Assembly: GCA_050301235.1 (NCBI GenBank)
Contig: JBNKZD010000303.1
Location: 1 to 54,677 of the forward strand
Source: JAFGIN01 sp050301235
Lineage (GTDB): Bacteria > Fibrobacterota > Chitinivibrionia > Chitinivibrionales > Chitinispirillaceae
Length of the DNA: 54,677 nucleotides
Direction: 5' to 3'
The notes under the pieces were generated by a model, which did no database searches, had not been told where the DNA came from, and saw only the letters and a list, made by a program, of their open reading frames with translations. The translations under genes and the position numbers were made by a program. Positions 54,098 through 54,677 of this stretch are shown piece by piece; positions within the stretch are counted from its first letter, which is position 1, and each line of letters starts with the position of its first letter.

Positions 54098-54304
54098 ATG
54101 CGAAAGAAAAAAGGATACCATTTGCTGCTTGGTGTCACCATTACTTTTACTTTAATAAGCATTGTTCTTGTTGTTCTAACCCAGATGCATTCCTCTATTA
54201 TCGGGTCATACCCAATGAATAAAAAACTGATCCTCATCTTTATACCCTTCGTTGCTGCGGGTGTCACTTGTGCACTCAGAAAAAAACTTTTCACCGAAGA
54301 GTAA
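54098..54304 (+). CDS. Small two-TM membrane protein, 68 residues
   Basis: Two membrane helices (about 9-28 and 42-60) separated by a short polar loop (HSSIIGSYPMNKK), with basic ends KKK and RKKLF, giving N-in/C-in topology. GGGGAG sits five bases before the ATG. I know no family. It lies alone between repeat-rich spacers. A role in stress or envelope maintenance would be a guess. Confidence 0.62.
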   Translation: MRKKKGYHLLLGVTITFTLISIVLVVLTQMHSSIIGSYPMNKKLILIFIPFVAAGVTCALRKKLFTEE

Positions 54305-54408
54305 ACAGAATTGAAATGTATTGTCAGATGCAACTATTGAACAGTACTCCTGTTCTGCTCAATTCGCAATCGCCACTCTCACTTCGACCCAGCTCAGTGA
54401 CCACCCCA

Positions 54409-54435
54409 CCCCTCTCACCACTCGTGGAGAAAGGG
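54409..54435. repeat. REP-like hairpin (CCCCTCTC-CCAC-TC-GTGG-GA-GGGG)
   Basis: CCCC and GGGG outer arms and CCAC/GTGG inner arms around a TC loop form a near-continuous stem. Similar CCCTCTCC..GGAGAGGGG elements are common bacterial intergenic repeats. Confidence 0.55.
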
Positions 54436-54583
54436 GGCGCGTATTGTTTACATGCAAAGTAGTATTGATGTTCATTATTGCAAAGTATACATTTACCCAT
54501 TCGCATCTCAGGCCCCCATGTTAGGCTGATCCTGAGACACACTTAACTCCGTCCCTTTTATCTATTCTGCAAGGCAAAATAAA

Positions 54584-54624
54584 CGCAGAGTGCGCAGAGG
54601 ACGCAGAGAGAGGTACTCGCAGAG
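54584..54624. repeat. CGCAGAG repeat, four copies
   Basis: Copies start at 54584, 54593, 54602 and 54618, with spacings 9, 9 and 16. The word is seen in spacers of many environmental genomes. Confidence 0.8.
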
Positions 54625-54677
54625 GGGAAAAAATTCAAGATAGAAGAAAATGTACAATCAATTAAAATTTTCTGTCA

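Larger units (their letters stand above)
54305..54677. other. Gene-free right end with repeats
   Basis: No credible gene is visible. The stretch holds a REP-like hairpin (54409-54435) and a CGCAGAG repeat (54584-54624). Frames of 60-70 codons here have no ribosome site. Confidence 0.6.

Noticed and set aside
1..54677. CRISPR arrays, tRNA/rRNA genes, complete insertion sequences or prophage
   Set aside because: No regularly spaced direct repeats with unique spacers, no tRNA-like cloverleaf and no transposase or phage structural genes were found on reading both strands. A dedicated scan was not possible.

Overview
The window looks like chromosomal DNA from a diderm (Gram-negative) bacterium of moderate, roughly 40-45 % GC. 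It carries a type VI secretion (T6SS) envelope complex, a SppA protease, lipoprotein-like signal peptides and a C30-carotenoid cluster. Short RpoD-like sigma factors, RsbVW/SpoIIE partner switching, KtrAB potassium uptake and scattered non-coding mosaic repeats would suit a member of the Fibrobacterota/FCB neighbourhood, but no gene here fixes the phylum.

Left part (1-16.7 kb). A secreted protein runs off the left edge, followed by a decayed DUF1722 (YbgA-type) gene. Next is a divergent carotenoid block: an aldehyde dehydrogenase facing a translationally coupled CrtP-like oxygenase and CrtN-like desaturase. A minus-strand set of poorly known genes follows (SpoIIAA/STAS-like protein, exported beta-helix protein, two small proteins). 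After a repeat-bearing spacer come aroD, an SPL-family radical SAM protein, a GC-rich non-coding island bounded by inverted GTTCA repeats, a second radical SAM protein, and ktrB-ktrA.

Middle part (16.8-42.0 kb). Almost everything is on the minus strand and centres on a T6SS. From 41956 leftward the order is an RsbV-like STAS protein, an RsbW-like kinase, tssJ, tssK, tssL, tssM, tssE, tssF and tssG. An apparently separate sensory unit follows: a LytS-type 5TM/SpoIIE phosphatase, a two-TM sensor with no output domain, an MFS transporter fused to an extracytoplasmic sensor plus HAMP domain, and an ABC_sub_bind-type solute-binding protein. After one plus-strand lipoprotein-like gene comes the spike module: a very long VgrG, a DUF2169-pentapeptide fusion, a pentapeptide protein, DUF3540, DUF4150 (PAAR-like) and DUF3467. 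The sheath, Hcp, ClpV and TssA genes are absent from the window. The most unusual feature is this T6SS, with a partner-switching pair at the head of its operon and a matching phosphatase plus a sensory transporter just beyond its tail.

Right part (42.0-54.7 kb). An RpoD-like sigma gene with a strong terminator, a 48-residue membrane protein, a divergent AnmK-like protein, sppA, a full-length lhr helicase gene, and two leaderless proteins. One of these two has an OmpA-like domain apparently interrupted by a peptidoglycan-binding-like insert and looks like possible T6SS-linked cargo or cell-wall protein. The window ends in a small two-TM protein and repeat-rich spacer. I see no tRNA, rRNA, CRISPR array or complete insertion sequence.
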